This document shows positions 51,928 through 61,440 of a stretch of 64,000 nt of DNA, one piece after another. The stretch is from Marinomonas aquimarina (GTDB lineage Bacteria > Pseudomonadota > Gammaproteobacteria > Pseudomonadales > Marinomonadaceae), in the NCBI RefSeq assembly GCF_900089755.1, contig NZ_FLOC01000015.1, forward strand, positions 46,296 through 110,295, given 5' to 3'. How positions within the stretch are numbered: the first letter of the stretch is position 1; every line of letters begins with the position of its first letter. The notes under the pieces are model-generated. The model searched no databases, was not told where the DNA came from, and saw only the letters and a list, made by a program, of their open reading frames with translations. Made by a program: the position numbers and the translations under genes.

Positions 51928-54900
51928 TTGTACTTCATGCGAGATAAACAGGAAACAGTTTTGCACGACATTCAGCAAACTGCACTCATGGCGAAAGACC
52001 GTCATGCCATCACTCGAAAATTGGACACGCTGGAAAAGCGTCGCAGTGAGGGGTTACCCACCTCAAAACTGGAAGCCGAATTAGCACAGTTGATAGAGGC
52101 GTCCAAAGCGCTGTATGAAGCGCGTTTAGAACGTATTCCACAGATCAAATACGATGATTCTTTGCCGGTATCGGCGCGTCGTGATGAGATTGTCAAAGCC
52201 ATTCAAGATAACCAAGTGGTGATCATCGCCGGTGAAACTGGCTCGGGTAAAACCACTCAGCTGCCAAAAATGTGTTTGCAAGCAGGGCGCGGTATCAATG
52301 GCCAGATTGGTCATACTCAGCCACGTCGAATCGCTGCGCGCAGTGTCGCCGAACGTATCAGTGATGAACTTGAGGTGAAACTCGGTGAAGCGGTGGGTTT
52401 CCAAGTCCGTTTTACCGACGAAAGCCAAGAAGATACGCTGATTAAGCTGATGACCGATGGTATCTTGCTGGCAGAAATCCAGCAGGACAAACTCCTGCAA
52501 AAGTACGACACCATCATCATTGACGAAGCCCACGAACGCAGTCTGAACATCGACTTTTTGCTGGGTTACTTAAAGCGTGTCATGGTGCAACGTCCAGATC
52601 TGAAGGTGATCGTGACGTCAGCCACCATCGATGTGGAGCGTTTTTCCCGTCATTTTAATGATGCACCGATTATCGAAGTCTCGGGTCGTACTTATCCGGT
52701 AGAAATTCGTTATCAGCCACTGTTGAGTAAATCGGACGTTGAGGAGCTCGACGAAGATCAGTCGATGGAGCAGGGCATTGTCGATGCTGTGACGCAACTG
52801 ATCGCCGAAGAGCGTGGTTCGGGTTATCGCGGTGCCGGTGACATCTTGGTGTTCTTGCCTGGGGAACGTGAAATCCGTGAAACCGCGGAGTTATTGCGTA
52901 GGGAAGAACTGCGTGGTGTGGAAGTCTTGCCATTGTACGCACGCCTAAGCAGTGCAGAGCAATTGCGTATCTTTAAGCCCCATGGCGGACGTCGCATTGT
53001 ATTATCGACCAACGTGGCCGAGACCTCCCTGACGGTGCCTGGTATTCGCTATGTTATCGACCCAGGTTTGGCGCGTATCAGTCGCTACAGTGTGCGTTCC
53101 AAAGTACAGCAACTACCGATTGAGAAAATCAGCCAAGCGAGCGCCAACCAGCGTGCAGGTCGATGTGGTCGTGTCGCTGAAGGTGTCTGTATTCGTCTGT
53201 ACGACGAAGAGGATTTCCAAGGCCGTCTAGAGTTTACCGATCCAGAGATTTTCCGTACCAACCTTGCGTCGGTTATCTTGCAAATGGCGAACCTGCGCCT
53301 TGGCGCCGTCGAGAAATTCCCGTTTGTGGAAATGCCTGAAAAACGCATGATCAATGACGGCTACCGTGCTTTGACGGAACTGGGTGCGCTAAAAGGTGAT
53401 CGTTTAACCACCATTGGCCGTCAGTTGGCGAAACTGCCAATCGACCCGAAATTGGGCCGTATGTTGATCGCCGCCAATGCTCACCACGTTTTGAAAGAAG
53501 TAGCGATCATTGTCAGTGCTTTGTCAGTGCAAGATCCACGTGAGCGCCCGCAGGATAAGAAAACCCACTCTGACCAGTGTCACGCCGTCGACAAGGACGA
53601 AAACTCGGACTTTATGGTGCTGTTGAATCTATGGCAACGCTTTGAAGAGCAGCGCCAAGAACTATCACAGAACCAGTTGCGCCAATACTGCCGTAAGCAG
53701 TTCCTAAACTTTATGCGCATGCGTGAATGGCGTGATATTCACCGCCAGATTCTCATTGCCTGTAAGCAGCTGGGCTTTAAAGAAGTGGAGCACGAAGAGC
53801 GTCAGTACGACGCCATTCACCGTGCTTTGTTGGCTGGTTTGTTTACCCAAGTGGCCAACAAAATGGACGACAGCAAAGAGATGCTGGGTTGTCGTTCACG
53901 TAAACTCGCAATTTTCCCAGGCTCCATGTTGTTTAAACGCCCACCGCAGTGGGTGATGGCAGCGGAGCTGGTAGAAACCAGTAAGTTGTATGCGCGTATT
54001 GTGGCGAAAATCGATCCGCAATGGGTGGAAGAATACGCTGCGCCATTTGTTAAACGACAGTATTTTGATCCGCACTTTGAACGCAACCAAGGTCGAGTGG
54101 TGGCCTTTGAACAGGTGTCTTTGTACGGTTTGATCTTGGTGGCGAAGCGCCGCGTCGATTATGGCCATGTGAATCCTGAAGACGCTCGCGACGTGTTTAT
54201 TCGTCAGGCGTTGGTGGAAAACGGGTTAAAATCCAAAGCCAAGTTCTTCATTCATAACCAAGACTTAATCAAAAACGTTGAAACCCAAGAAGCGAAACTG
54301 CGTACCCGAGATATTTTGGTCGATGATGAAGCGGTATTCGGTTTCTATAACACACGTTTACCGGAAGATGTGCGCAACCAAAAGAGCGTTGAGTATTTTG
54401 CTAAGCAAAACCCTGACACGCTATTGATGACCCGTGAGGACTTGATCAATCAGGATGTGAAAGTAGATGAATACGCTTTCCCTGATAACTATTCCTTAAA
54501 CGGCGTGGCGCTGCCGATCGATTATGAATTTGCTCCTGGCCAGCAAAAAGACGGTGCGACGCTAAAAGTACCGGTAGGCTTACTGCGCCAGCTGACCTTA
54601 GACGAACTCGGTTGGGCTGTCCCTGGCTACGTGAAAGAGCGTTGTGAGTCTCTGATTCGTGCTTTACCGAAAGCGTTACGCCGACGTTTCGTACCGATCC
54701 CACAGTTTGTAGAGCGCATTTACCCGAACTTGTCGAAAGACAAAGGTGACTTGCTGGAGCAGTTATCGCTGCAGATTAAGCGTGAAACCTTGATCGACAT
54801 CCCGCTGACCGAATGGAACGCCGAGCGCTTAGACGGTCACTTGACGCTAAATATTGATGTCATTGATGAACGTGGCAAAGTGCTGGGCAGCGGTAAAGAC

Positions 54901-55845
54901 TTGTCTGAGTTGCAAAGTCGCTTTGCGGAAATGGTGGAAAAGAGCTTCGCCAAGTTTGGCACTAAGAAACATGAGCAGGCCGAGCTGACCGAGTGGCCGG
55001 ATCAAGATGTTCCGGAACGTCAGGAGCTGAAACAAGCTGGTATCAAGGTCACGGCCTTCCCAGCCTTAGTGGCCAACCAAGCTAGTGTGTCGTTGAAAAT
55101 GTTCGACGACCCAAGCACCGCGTTGGAAGAGCACCGTAAAGGGGTCATTGCGCTGTTAAGGCTGGCTCTGCACAAGGACATGAAATACCTTGAGAAGAAC
55201 TTGCCGAAGTTGCGTGAGTCGATGCTGTTATTTGCACCGATTGGCAAAAAAGAGGTGCTGCTTGATGACTTGCTCGATGCCATCATTGAGAAAGTGTTTC
55301 TAGAAGAGCGTCCATTGCCACGCACCAAAGCCCAGTTTGAGCAATGTTTAGCGGACCATCGCAATAAGCTAGTCTCCATTGCGAATGATATGGCGCTACA
55401 ATTACATTCAGTGCTGTCTGCCTACCAAAAGGTGGCAAAACGCATGAAAGGCTCGATTCCATTGCCTTGGACCCGTGTCTACGGGGACATTAAAAAGCAA
55501 TTGGAGAACTTGGTGTATCCAGGCTTTATCGGCGCAACACCACTGTTTTGGTTGGGGCAATTACCGCGTTATTTCAAAGGGGTTGAAGTTCGCCTTGAGC
55601 GCTTCCAAAACCATTTGAATAAAGAAAATGCCGCCGTTGGTGAATTGGAAAACCTTTGGGAACAGTATCTACGCCAGAAAAAAGCCCATGACGATAAAGG
55701 CATTTATGATCCCAATCTAACCCGTTATCGTTGGTTGTTAGAAGAGTATCGAATTTCCTTGTTTGCGCAGACAGTTGGCACATTGGAGCCAATTTCTGAC
55801 AAACGTCTCGTAAAACAATGGCAAGAAGTTAAAAAGCTTGTTTGA
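51928..55845 (+). CDS. hrpA: ATP-dependent RNA helicase HrpA
   Basis: A 1305-residue DEAH-box RNA helicase. Walker A GETGSGKTT begins at about residue 102 and DEAH at about 199. Later come SATID and the NVAETSLTVPGIRYVIDPG motif, then the QRAGRCGR motif VI, the HA2/OB region, and the long C-terminal DUF3418 region typical of HrpA (E. coli 1300). In E. coli it processes fimbrial mRNA and helps rescue collided ribosomes. The TTG at 51928 has TAAGG at proper distance; an ATG at 51937 is an alternative. Followed by mlaA after 18 bases. Confidence 0.94.
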   Translation: MYFMRDKQETVLHDIQQTALMAKDRHAITRKLDTLEKRRSEGLPTSKLEAELAQLIEASKALYEARLERIPQIKYDDSLPVSARRDEIVKAIQDNQVVIIAGETGSGKTTQLPKMCLQAGRGINGQIGHTQPRRIAARSVAERISDELEVKLGEAVGFQVRFTDESQEDTLIKLMTDGILLAEIQQDKLLQKYDTIIIDEAHERSLNIDFLLGYLKRVMVQRPDLKVIVTSATIDVERFSRHFNDAPIIEVSGRTYPVEIRYQPLLSKSDVEELDEDQSMEQGIVDAVTQLIAEERGSGYRGAGDILVFLPGEREIRETAELLRREELRGVEVLPLYARLSSAEQLRIFKPHGGRRIVLSTNVAETSLTVPGIRYVIDPGLARISRYSVRSKVQQLPIEKISQASANQRAGRCGRVAEGVCIRLYDEEDFQGRLEFTDPEIFRTNLASVILQMANLRLGAVEKFPFVEMPEKRMINDGYRALTELGALKGDRLTTIGRQLAKLPIDPKLGRMLIAANAHHVLKEVAIIVSALSVQDPRERPQDKKTHSDQCHAVDKDENSDFMVLLNLWQRFEEQRQELSQNQLRQYCRKQFLNFMRMREWRDIHRQILIACKQLGFKEVEHEERQYDAIHRALLAGLFTQVANKMDDSKEMLGCRSRKLAIFPGSMLFKRPPQWVMAAELVETSKLYARIVAKIDPQWVEEYAAPFVKRQYFDPHFERNQGRVVAFEQVSLYGLILVAKRRVDYGHVNPEDARDVFIRQALVENGLKSKAKFFIHNQDLIKNVETQEAKLRTRDILVDDEAVFGFYNTRLPEDVRNQKSVEYFAKQNPDTLLMTREDLINQDVKVDEYAFPDNYSLNGVALPIDYEFAPGQQKDGATLKVPVGLLRQLTLDELGWAVPGYVKERCESLIRALPKALRRRFVPIPQFVERIYPNLSKDKGDLLEQLSLQIKRETLIDIPLTEWNAERLDGHLTLNIDVIDERGKVLGSGKDLSELQSRFAEMVEKSFAKFGTKKHEQAELTEWPDQDVPERQELKQAGIKVTAFPALVANQASVSLKMFDDPSTALEEHRKGVIALLRLALHKDMKYLEKNLPKLRESMLLFAPIGKKEVLLDDLLDAIIEKVFLEERPLPRTKAQFEQCLADHRNKLVSIANDMALQLHSVLSAYQKVAKRMKGSIPLPWTRVYGDIKKQLENLVYPGFIGATPLFWLGQLPRYFKGVEVRLERFQNHLNKENAAVGELENLWEQYLRQKKAHDDKGIYDPNLTRYRWLLEEYRISLFAQTVGTLEPISDKRLVKQWQEVKKLV

Positions 55846-55863
55846 TCTATAGGGAGATAATTC

Positions 55864-56700
55864 ATGAAACATTTAATTGCGAGCTTTACCTTGCTGATCC
55901 TATCCGTCTTTGCCGTGGCCGACACCACCACGCCAGAAGACCCATGGGAGGGCTTCAATCGCTCGATTTTTAGCTTCAATGAAACCGTAGATGAGTATGG
56001 CTTAAAGCCGTTGGCGCAAGGCTACGACGCGGTGACGCCTAACTTTATGCAAAAAGGGGTGAGTAACTTCTTCTCAAACCTAGGGGAAATTCCCAATACC
56101 TTTAATAATCTGCTGCAGGGCAAGTGGGATGAAACCGCGTCCTCTACCTCACGTTTTCTGATTAATACCACGATTGGTATTTTTGGCTTGTTTGATGTGG
56201 CGGGGGCCATGGGGATTGAGCAGTTTAATGAAGACTTTGGCCAAACGCTGGGGTATTGGGGAGTGGACAGCGGACCTTACCTAGTGTTGCCATTTTTTGG
56301 CCCATCAACCGCACGAGATGCCAGCGGTATGGTGGTTGATTACTCGTTATATGATGGCTTGGATTTATACGATCTAAATGCCGATGAGGAGTGGATTGCT
56401 CGAGGCCTGAATATCGTACAAACTCGCGCTAAGTACTTATCCGCTGAACGAATGGTATTTGGCGATCGTTACTCTTTTTTACGAGATGTCTACATTCAAA
56501 CGCGTGAAGGTGAGGTAAAAGATATCTCCAGAACACAAAATGCCTCTGGTGCGTCTGCTCAAGACCCTGCGGCTAATGAAAGCCTAGAAGATTCTTGGGG
56601 CAATGAAGGCGATTCTTGGGGTGACGAAAGTGATTCTTGGGGGGAAGAGAGCAGCAGCGACTCATGGGGCGAAACAGACTCTTGGGGTGAAGAGCTGTAA
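55864..56700 (+). CDS. mlaA: MlaA (VacJ) family outer-membrane lipid-asymmetry protein with acidic repeat tail
   Basis: A 278-residue protein of the Mla pathway, which removes misplaced phospholipids from the outer leaflet. The MlaA core is clear (DPWEGFNRSIFSFNE; LGYWGVDSGPYLVLPFFGPSTARD). The signal peptide ends AVA-D with no lipobox Cys, so it is not a lipoprotein; I recall the same in pseudomonads. The C-terminal 36 residues are five DSWG units separated by Glu/Asp/Ser. It follows hrpA by 18 bases, and the binding-protein gene comes 38 bases later. Confidence 0.9.
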   Translation: MKHLIASFTLLILSVFAVADTTTPEDPWEGFNRSIFSFNETVDEYGLKPLAQGYDAVTPNFMQKGVSNFFSNLGEIPNTFNNLLQGKWDETASSTSRFLINTTIGIFGLFDVAGAMGIEQFNEDFGQTLGYWGVDSGPYLVLPFFGPSTARDASGMVVDYSLYDGLDLYDLNADEEWIARGLNIVQTRAKYLSAERMVFGDRYSFLRDVYIQTREGEVKDISRTQNASGASAQDPAANESLEDSWGNEGDSWGDESDSWGEESSSDSWGETDSWGEEL

Positions 56701-56738
56701 CTCTTTTAGGTGACAATATAAGGCGTTGGGGAGTATCA

Positions 56739-57785
56739 ATGTTTAGCAAAACGATTGCCTACGGCGCTTTATTATTCGCGACCTTCATGGCGGCGAGTAC
56801 AGCCCAAGCACGGGCTGTCACGCTGACACTGTATACGTGGGAAGATTACACCGATCCGTCTTTGCTTGATGAATGGCAGGCAGAGACGGGGATTGCCGTC
56901 AAACAAGTGTATTTCGACGATGAAGCGCAGCGAAATCTAGTGCTATCGGGCCACGCCAGTGAGCAGATTGATGTGGCCGTGGTCGACAGCTCTACGATCC
57001 GTGTTCTAAGTGGTGCGGGCTACTTATATCCAGTGACCAAACAACCTAAACGTGAAACCTTTTTGCCCTCTAGTTGTGGGGCGTTTGGGCGACCGTATTT
57101 GTGGGGCTCTTATGGTTTAGTTTATCGAGAAGATAAGCTGACCGAGCCACTCACAAGCTGGCAGTCACTGCTAACGCCCTCTTCTGAACTCAGTGGCCAT
57201 ATTGGTATGTTAGGGCTAGCAGATGAATTGATTATGCCGGCCTTATCTGCTTTAGGATACTCGGTGAACAGTACCGATGAGCGTCAGATTCAAGAAACGT
57301 TTAAGCTACTCAAAGTCCAATCGCCCCATGTGGCGACCTATGACTATATTTATACTTATGTATTGGCAAACCCTGAGCAGCAAGAAGTGTGGGCGGCGCC
57401 AGCCTATTCCGGTGATCAAGTTGGTTTAAATGAATTACAGGGCGCTGACGTGTGGCAATATGTTATTCCTGATGAAGGCGCGATAATATGGCTAGATTGC
57501 TTGGCAATTACAGCGAACTCTCGATATAAAGAAGAAGCCCAAGCCCTTATTGATTTTCTAACGCAAAAAGAGAACAGTGCACAAAGCACTGAGACCCTGT
57601 GGGTTGCTAGTCCTTACAAGGACGCATTAGACCTTATCGATGAACAAGTTTTGCAAGACCCAACTGTCTACTTGGACTCTGATACGCTCGAAAAAGCAGT
57701 GCTCTTTCAGCCACTTAGAGGTTCTGATATTTTAAAAAGGACGCGTATCAAGGACGCTTTAATTCGTTATCATGACTTTAACTAA
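56739..57785 (+). CDS. PotD-like periplasmic binding protein, probable ligand sensor (NspS-like)
   Basis: A 348-residue periplasmic solute-binding protein of the PotD/PotF type with a signal peptide ending AQARA. It opens with LTLYTWEDYTDP, as polyamine-binding proteins do, and has the later SYGLVYRED and AYSGDQ blocks that line the polyamine site. There is no ABC permease or ATPase gene nearby. Instead the gene overlaps a GGDEF/EAL receptor by 14 bases, which matches the NspS-MbaA arrangement of Vibrio cholerae, where a norspermidine-binding protein controls a c-di-GMP phosphodiesterase. The ligand could be a polyamine; that is inference. Confidence 0.88.
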   Translation: MFSKTIAYGALLFATFMAASTAQARAVTLTLYTWEDYTDPSLLDEWQAETGIAVKQVYFDDEAQRNLVLSGHASEQIDVAVVDSSTIRVLSGAGYLYPVTKQPKRETFLPSSCGAFGRPYLWGSYGLVYREDKLTEPLTSWQSLLTPSSELSGHIGMLGLADELIMPALSALGYSVNSTDERQIQETFKLLKVQSPHVATYDYIYTYVLANPEQQEVWAAPAYSGDQVGLNELQGADVWQYVIPDEGAIIWLDCLAITANSRYKEEAQALIDFLTQKENSAQSTETLWVASPYKDALDLIDEQVLQDPTVYLDSDTLEKAVLFQPLRGSDILKRTRIKDALIRYHDFN

Positions 57786-60096
57786 GCGCTTAGTACTTCT
57801 CGTTTTACCCATTCTTCTAATCGGAGTATTGGTAGCAACGGTCGGTGTTTACCGAATTCAAACCGATACTCTTACTGAGGTGGAGCAGAACCGCCTCGAC
57901 CTTAAATTGTTGCAAGCCAAAGTGGAATTCGAGCGGGAGGCCAATATCAGCTCTGATATTATCTCTTTGCTGATGGAAGGTGAGACCCTGGTCAACTTTA
58001 CACGTTATGTTGGTCAAGACATTCGTGAATATTTGGTTACGCAACGTTTAGATTTCTTGATCAATGATGTGTTGGGTGATCAGCGAATTCGAGTCTCGTT
58101 AACGGTTTTTGATGGTAAGGGTAAGCCTATCTATCACTATGAGCGCAGTGATAACCCGTTTTCCGATGTCCCCAGCTTCCTACCTAACTTCGCCCGCGCG
58201 TTAATTTTCAAAGAGGCGACGGAAGCTCAAAAGATCATGTTTATGAAAGATGGTCGACATGCGTACATGTATGGTAAAGCCATTAATAGCAGTACCTTTA
58301 TCTCACCTGTCCGACCTTCCATGGACGACAGCTTGGCCATCGTTGCCACGGTGTATTTAGAGTCCTTCGATCAGAAGCTTAATGAGTTAAAAGCAGAATA
58401 TGGCAATGCGCCCATGATCGTTAACCGCACTGCTAACCTCGTCGAAGAGCCCGACTCATCATTCCGCAAGGTGACGCTATATCCTAGCTTTGAATTAGAA
58501 GTGGAGCTGACCGAACAGTATTTGCGTCAAGCACGCACCTACTTAGTCGATTGGATGATTGCTGTCGCGTTTGTATTAGGGGTGGGGATAACGGGATTAC
58601 TACTGTTCTTGATCCGACGCTTTATTATCTTGCCGATTGAGACACTGGATCAGCAGCTGACCCTAGTGATGGATGAGCGACAGTCCAATATTCAAAAGCC
58701 TATTGGCGAGGACGAGGTGAGTCGACTGGGCAGTAAGTTCTACGACCTATACGATCAACTGCATGAGAACTTGCGCGAGTCACGTACCCTTGCGGTAACG
58801 GATGCTCTGACCAAGCTGCCCAACCGTACCCGTTTCCAAGAATTTGCCAAGCGTGCTTTGATTCGTGCTTGGAATCGTCACAGCCATGTTTCCTTGATCT
58901 ATATTGATTTGGATAACTTCAAGTTTGTGAATGACCGCCTAGGCCATGAAGCAGGGGATGAGCTATTACAACACGCGGCGCGCTCTTTCCAAGAGTTGCT
59001 GCAAAGCGATACGCACCGTAATCAGAGCTCATTGGTGTCGCGTCTTGCGGGCGACGAATTTGCCATTGTGTTGGCTCATGAAAGCCTAGATGAACGTCTT
59101 ACTCTAGCGTCGAACTTAGTCGCCTTGTTTGAAGGGGGCTTTAAAACCGAGCGCTACATTACGCCAGTGTCGGCCAGCGTTGGTATTGCCAGCTACCCGA
59201 ACGATGGTGAAGACCTGCGCGAGCTGATTGCCAACGCCGATATGGCCATGTACCACGCCAAGCGTACCGGCAAGAACCGTTTTGCCGCCTACTCACATAC
59301 CATTGCCCGCGAAGCGCGTCGTGTGAAGTTGATCGAGGATGCCTTGAAATTCGTCAACTGTGACGAAGAGTTCTCGTTAATGTTTATGCCGTTTGTCGAT
59401 GCCGATCGTCATATTAAAGGCTTGGAGGTACTACTACGCTGGTATTCTCCTGAGCTTGGACAGATTACCCCAGATGAGTTTGTGCCGATTGCCGAGCAAA
59501 CCGGCTCCTATACAAAAATTGATGATTGGGTCTTCCGCAATGCCTTTTCACAATTGACCACGTTACAAGAGTTTCTCGGTGAACAGGTGGTGATTGCCAT
59601 CAACATCTCCGCAGGGGAGTTGGGGCAGGCGTCCTTTGCTGACCGTATTATCAATCTAAAACGTGAATTTAACGTGCCGGATGGCTCGGTAGAGTTAGAG
59701 ATCACAGAAACCTTTGGCTACTTTGCCGTTGAGCAGGTGCTCTCTGTATTGCGCGACTTGCGTGATGCAGGCTTTAGAATTTCCATTGATGACTTTGGTA
59801 TCGGTTATACGCCGCTGTTGCAGATGATCGATTATCCGGTGGATAAGGTGAAATTTGATAAGGAGCTGGTGGATCGTTTGACCGACCAAAGCTATCACTT
59901 GTTAATGGAGCCCACAGTAGAGCTGTGTCACATCCAACACATTAAAGTAACGGCGGAAGGTATTGAGAACAAGGAGAAGTTTGAGCTGTTAAAAGAAGCC
60001 GGTTGTGACTACTTCCAAGGCTATTCGATCGCTCAACCTATGGCACTCACTGAGCTACGTCAGTGGTATCAAGAGTATAACCGTTCTGGCGCATAG
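57772..60096 (+). CDS. Membrane GGDEF/EAL cyclic-di-GMP enzyme (MbaA-like)
   Basis: A 774-residue receptor-enzyme. A membrane helix near residues 7-28, a periplasmic domain up to about 256, a second helix (about 258-285) and a HAMP-like linker lead to a GGDEF domain (AGDEF at 426-430) and an EAL domain. The EAL motif is EVLLRW (E552); DDFGIGY and the EGIEN block are intact, so phosphodiesterase activity is plausible. No RxxD inhibitory site is seen before AGDEF; the G-to-A change may weaken cyclase activity. Its start lies inside the PotD-like gene (14-base overlap), so binding protein and enzyme are co-produced. Ends at a bidirectional terminator. Confidence 0.92.
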   Translation: MTLTKRLVLLVLPILLIGVLVATVGVYRIQTDTLTEVEQNRLDLKLLQAKVEFEREANISSDIISLLMEGETLVNFTRYVGQDIREYLVTQRLDFLINDVLGDQRIRVSLTVFDGKGKPIYHYERSDNPFSDVPSFLPNFARALIFKEATEAQKIMFMKDGRHAYMYGKAINSSTFISPVRPSMDDSLAIVATVYLESFDQKLNELKAEYGNAPMIVNRTANLVEEPDSSFRKVTLYPSFELEVELTEQYLRQARTYLVDWMIAVAFVLGVGITGLLLFLIRRFIILPIETLDQQLTLVMDERQSNIQKPIGEDEVSRLGSKFYDLYDQLHENLRESRTLAVTDALTKLPNRTRFQEFAKRALIRAWNRHSHVSLIYIDLDNFKFVNDRLGHEAGDELLQHAARSFQELLQSDTHRNQSSLVSRLAGDEFAIVLAHESLDERLTLASNLVALFEGGFKTERYITPVSASVGIASYPNDGEDLRELIANADMAMYHAKRTGKNRFAAYSHTIAREARRVKLIEDALKFVNCDEEFSLMFMPFVDADRHIKGLEVLLRWYSPELGQITPDEFVPIAEQTGSYTKIDDWVFRNAFSQLTTLQEFLGEQVVIAINISAGELGQASFADRIINLKREFNVPDGSVELEITETFGYFAVEQVLSVLRDLRDAGFRISIDDFGIGYTPLLQMIDYPVDKVKFDKELVDRLTDQSYHLLMEPTVELCHIQHIKVTAEGIENKEKFELLKEAGCDYFQGYSIAQPMALTELRQWYQEYNRSGA

Positions 60097-60113
60097 CCAT
60101 TTTCCAGCAGCAA

Positions 60114-60141
60114 AAGAAAGAGGCTTGATCGCCTCTTTCTT
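60114..60141. terminator. Bidirectional intrinsic terminator
   Basis: AAGAAAGAGGC (60114-60124) and GCCTCTTTCTT (60131-60141) make an 11-bp stem with a 6-base loop between the GGDEF/EAL gene and the convergent dehydrogenase gene. Confidence 0.85.
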
Positions 60142-60148
60142 GGTTTAC

Positions 60149-61258
60149 TTAATAATCGTTACTTGGACGAACTTGCAGCAGCTTGCCTGAATCGGTACTG
60201 ATAATAATGGAGCCGTCATGGGTTTCAATCACATCTCGCATGCGCTCGTTTAGGCCTTCTAAGAAGCGTGTTTCAAACACTTCCCCTGACTTCAAGCGAA
60301 CGTTATTCAAATGGCGCAATGCTAAGGCGGTCGACAAGAAGTCTCCGTGCCAATCGTCAAACAATTCACCGCGATAAATCAGCAAGGAGCTAGGGGCAAT
60401 GGAAGGAATAAAGACTTTCTTAGGGTCTTCCATGCCTTCTTTACTGGTGGCTTCACCCACTTTAATCGGTGCCCAGTATTCTTTGCCAAACGACACGATC
60501 GGCCAGCCATAGTTGGCGCCGACACGAATCAAATTGATCTCATCACCGCCACGTGGGCCATGCTCATTGGACCAAAGCAATTGCGTTTTTTGGTCAAAGA
60601 ATAATCCTTGTGGATTACGGTGACCAAAGCTCCAAATTTCAGGACGAATGTTGCCGTGGCGTACATAGGGGTTATCCGCAGGCACTGAGCCGTCTAGGTT
60701 GAGGCGTAAGATGCTACCGGCGTGATTGGATAGATCCTGTGCATTCGCACGTTCGCCACGATCACCGATGGAGAAAAATACGTGGCCGTTACCATCGAAC
60801 GCAATACGACTGCCAAAGTGCTGGCCTTTCGACGAGGAAGCATCAGCGACCAATAAGTCTTGCCAATCAGTTAGGGTGTTACCGTTCAGTTTGGCACGTG
60901 CCAAGGCGGTCGTCGCGCCTTCTTTGGTCGGATGCGCGTAGGTTAAATAAATCCAAGAGCTGGTCTCAAAATCAGGTGCCAAGGCGATGTCTAACAAGCC
61001 CCCTTGACCAAGACGAGCGATCTTGGGCAGCCCAGAAACCTCTGAGTACTGACCGGTTTGCATATCAATGCGTAGCAGCTGACCGTCTAAAATGGTCGCC
61101 AGCAGGGTATTACTATTTACTTGCGTCATGCCCCAAGGAATGCCATCTAATTGGGCCACTTGGTCGACTTTAAATTGTGGTTCTGCTTCTGCTGCATAGC
61201 CCAGCGCACTGACAGACATCAGCAGGCCAACACTAAATTGTTTTATACGTTGAAGCAT
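60149..61258 (-). CDS. PQQ-dependent aldose sugar dehydrogenase-like protein
   Basis: About 369 residues from the ATG at 61258 (six residues shorter than the first ATG at 61276, which would precede the signal). The signal peptide ends near GYAAEA. It is a six-bladed beta-propeller of the soluble glucose/sorbosone dehydrogenase type with IPWGMTQV, GSRIAFDGNGHVFFSIGDRG (active-site His nearby), GHRNPQGLFFD and EHGPRGGDEIN. E. coli YliI is the model and oxidises aldoses with PQQ. No PQQ synthesis genes are in the window. Single leftward gene. Confidence 0.88.
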   Translation of the reverse strand: MLQRIKQFSVGLLMSVSALGYAAEAEPQFKVDQVAQLDGIPWGMTQVNSNTLLATILDGQLLRIDMQTGQYSEVSGLPKIARLGQGGLLDIALAPDFETSSWIYLTYAHPTKEGATTALARAKLNGNTLTDWQDLLVADASSSKGQHFGSRIAFDGNGHVFFSIGDRGERANAQDLSNHAGSILRLNLDGSVPADNPYVRHGNIRPEIWSFGHRNPQGLFFDQKTQLLWSNEHGPRGGDEINLIRVGANYGWPIVSFGKEYWAPIKVGEATSKEGMEDPKKVFIPSIAPSSLLIYRGELFDDWHGDFLSTALALRHLNNVRLKSGEVFETRFLEGLNERMRDVIETHDGSIIISTDSGKLLQVRPSNDY

Positions 61259-61387
61259 ATGTATACCTAGTTTCATTCAAGAATCCTGAGTATAGATAGG
61301 AAAAGCATAAGAAATAGGATTACAGCGCGGATTTCATAATCATTGCGGAAAGCTTGCCCACTGGCTATAAATCCAGCAAGCAGAAAT

Positions 61388-61416
61388 ACAAAACGCGACA
61401 TAAAGTCGCGTTTTGT
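61388..61416. terminator. Intrinsic terminator of the dusA-tal operon
   Basis: ACAAAACGCGAC (61388-61399) and GTCGCGTTTTGT (61405-61416) form a perfect 12-bp stem with a 5-base loop downstream of tal. Confidence 0.88.
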
Positions 61417-61440
61417 TGTGGAAAATGTCTGGAGGAGGGC

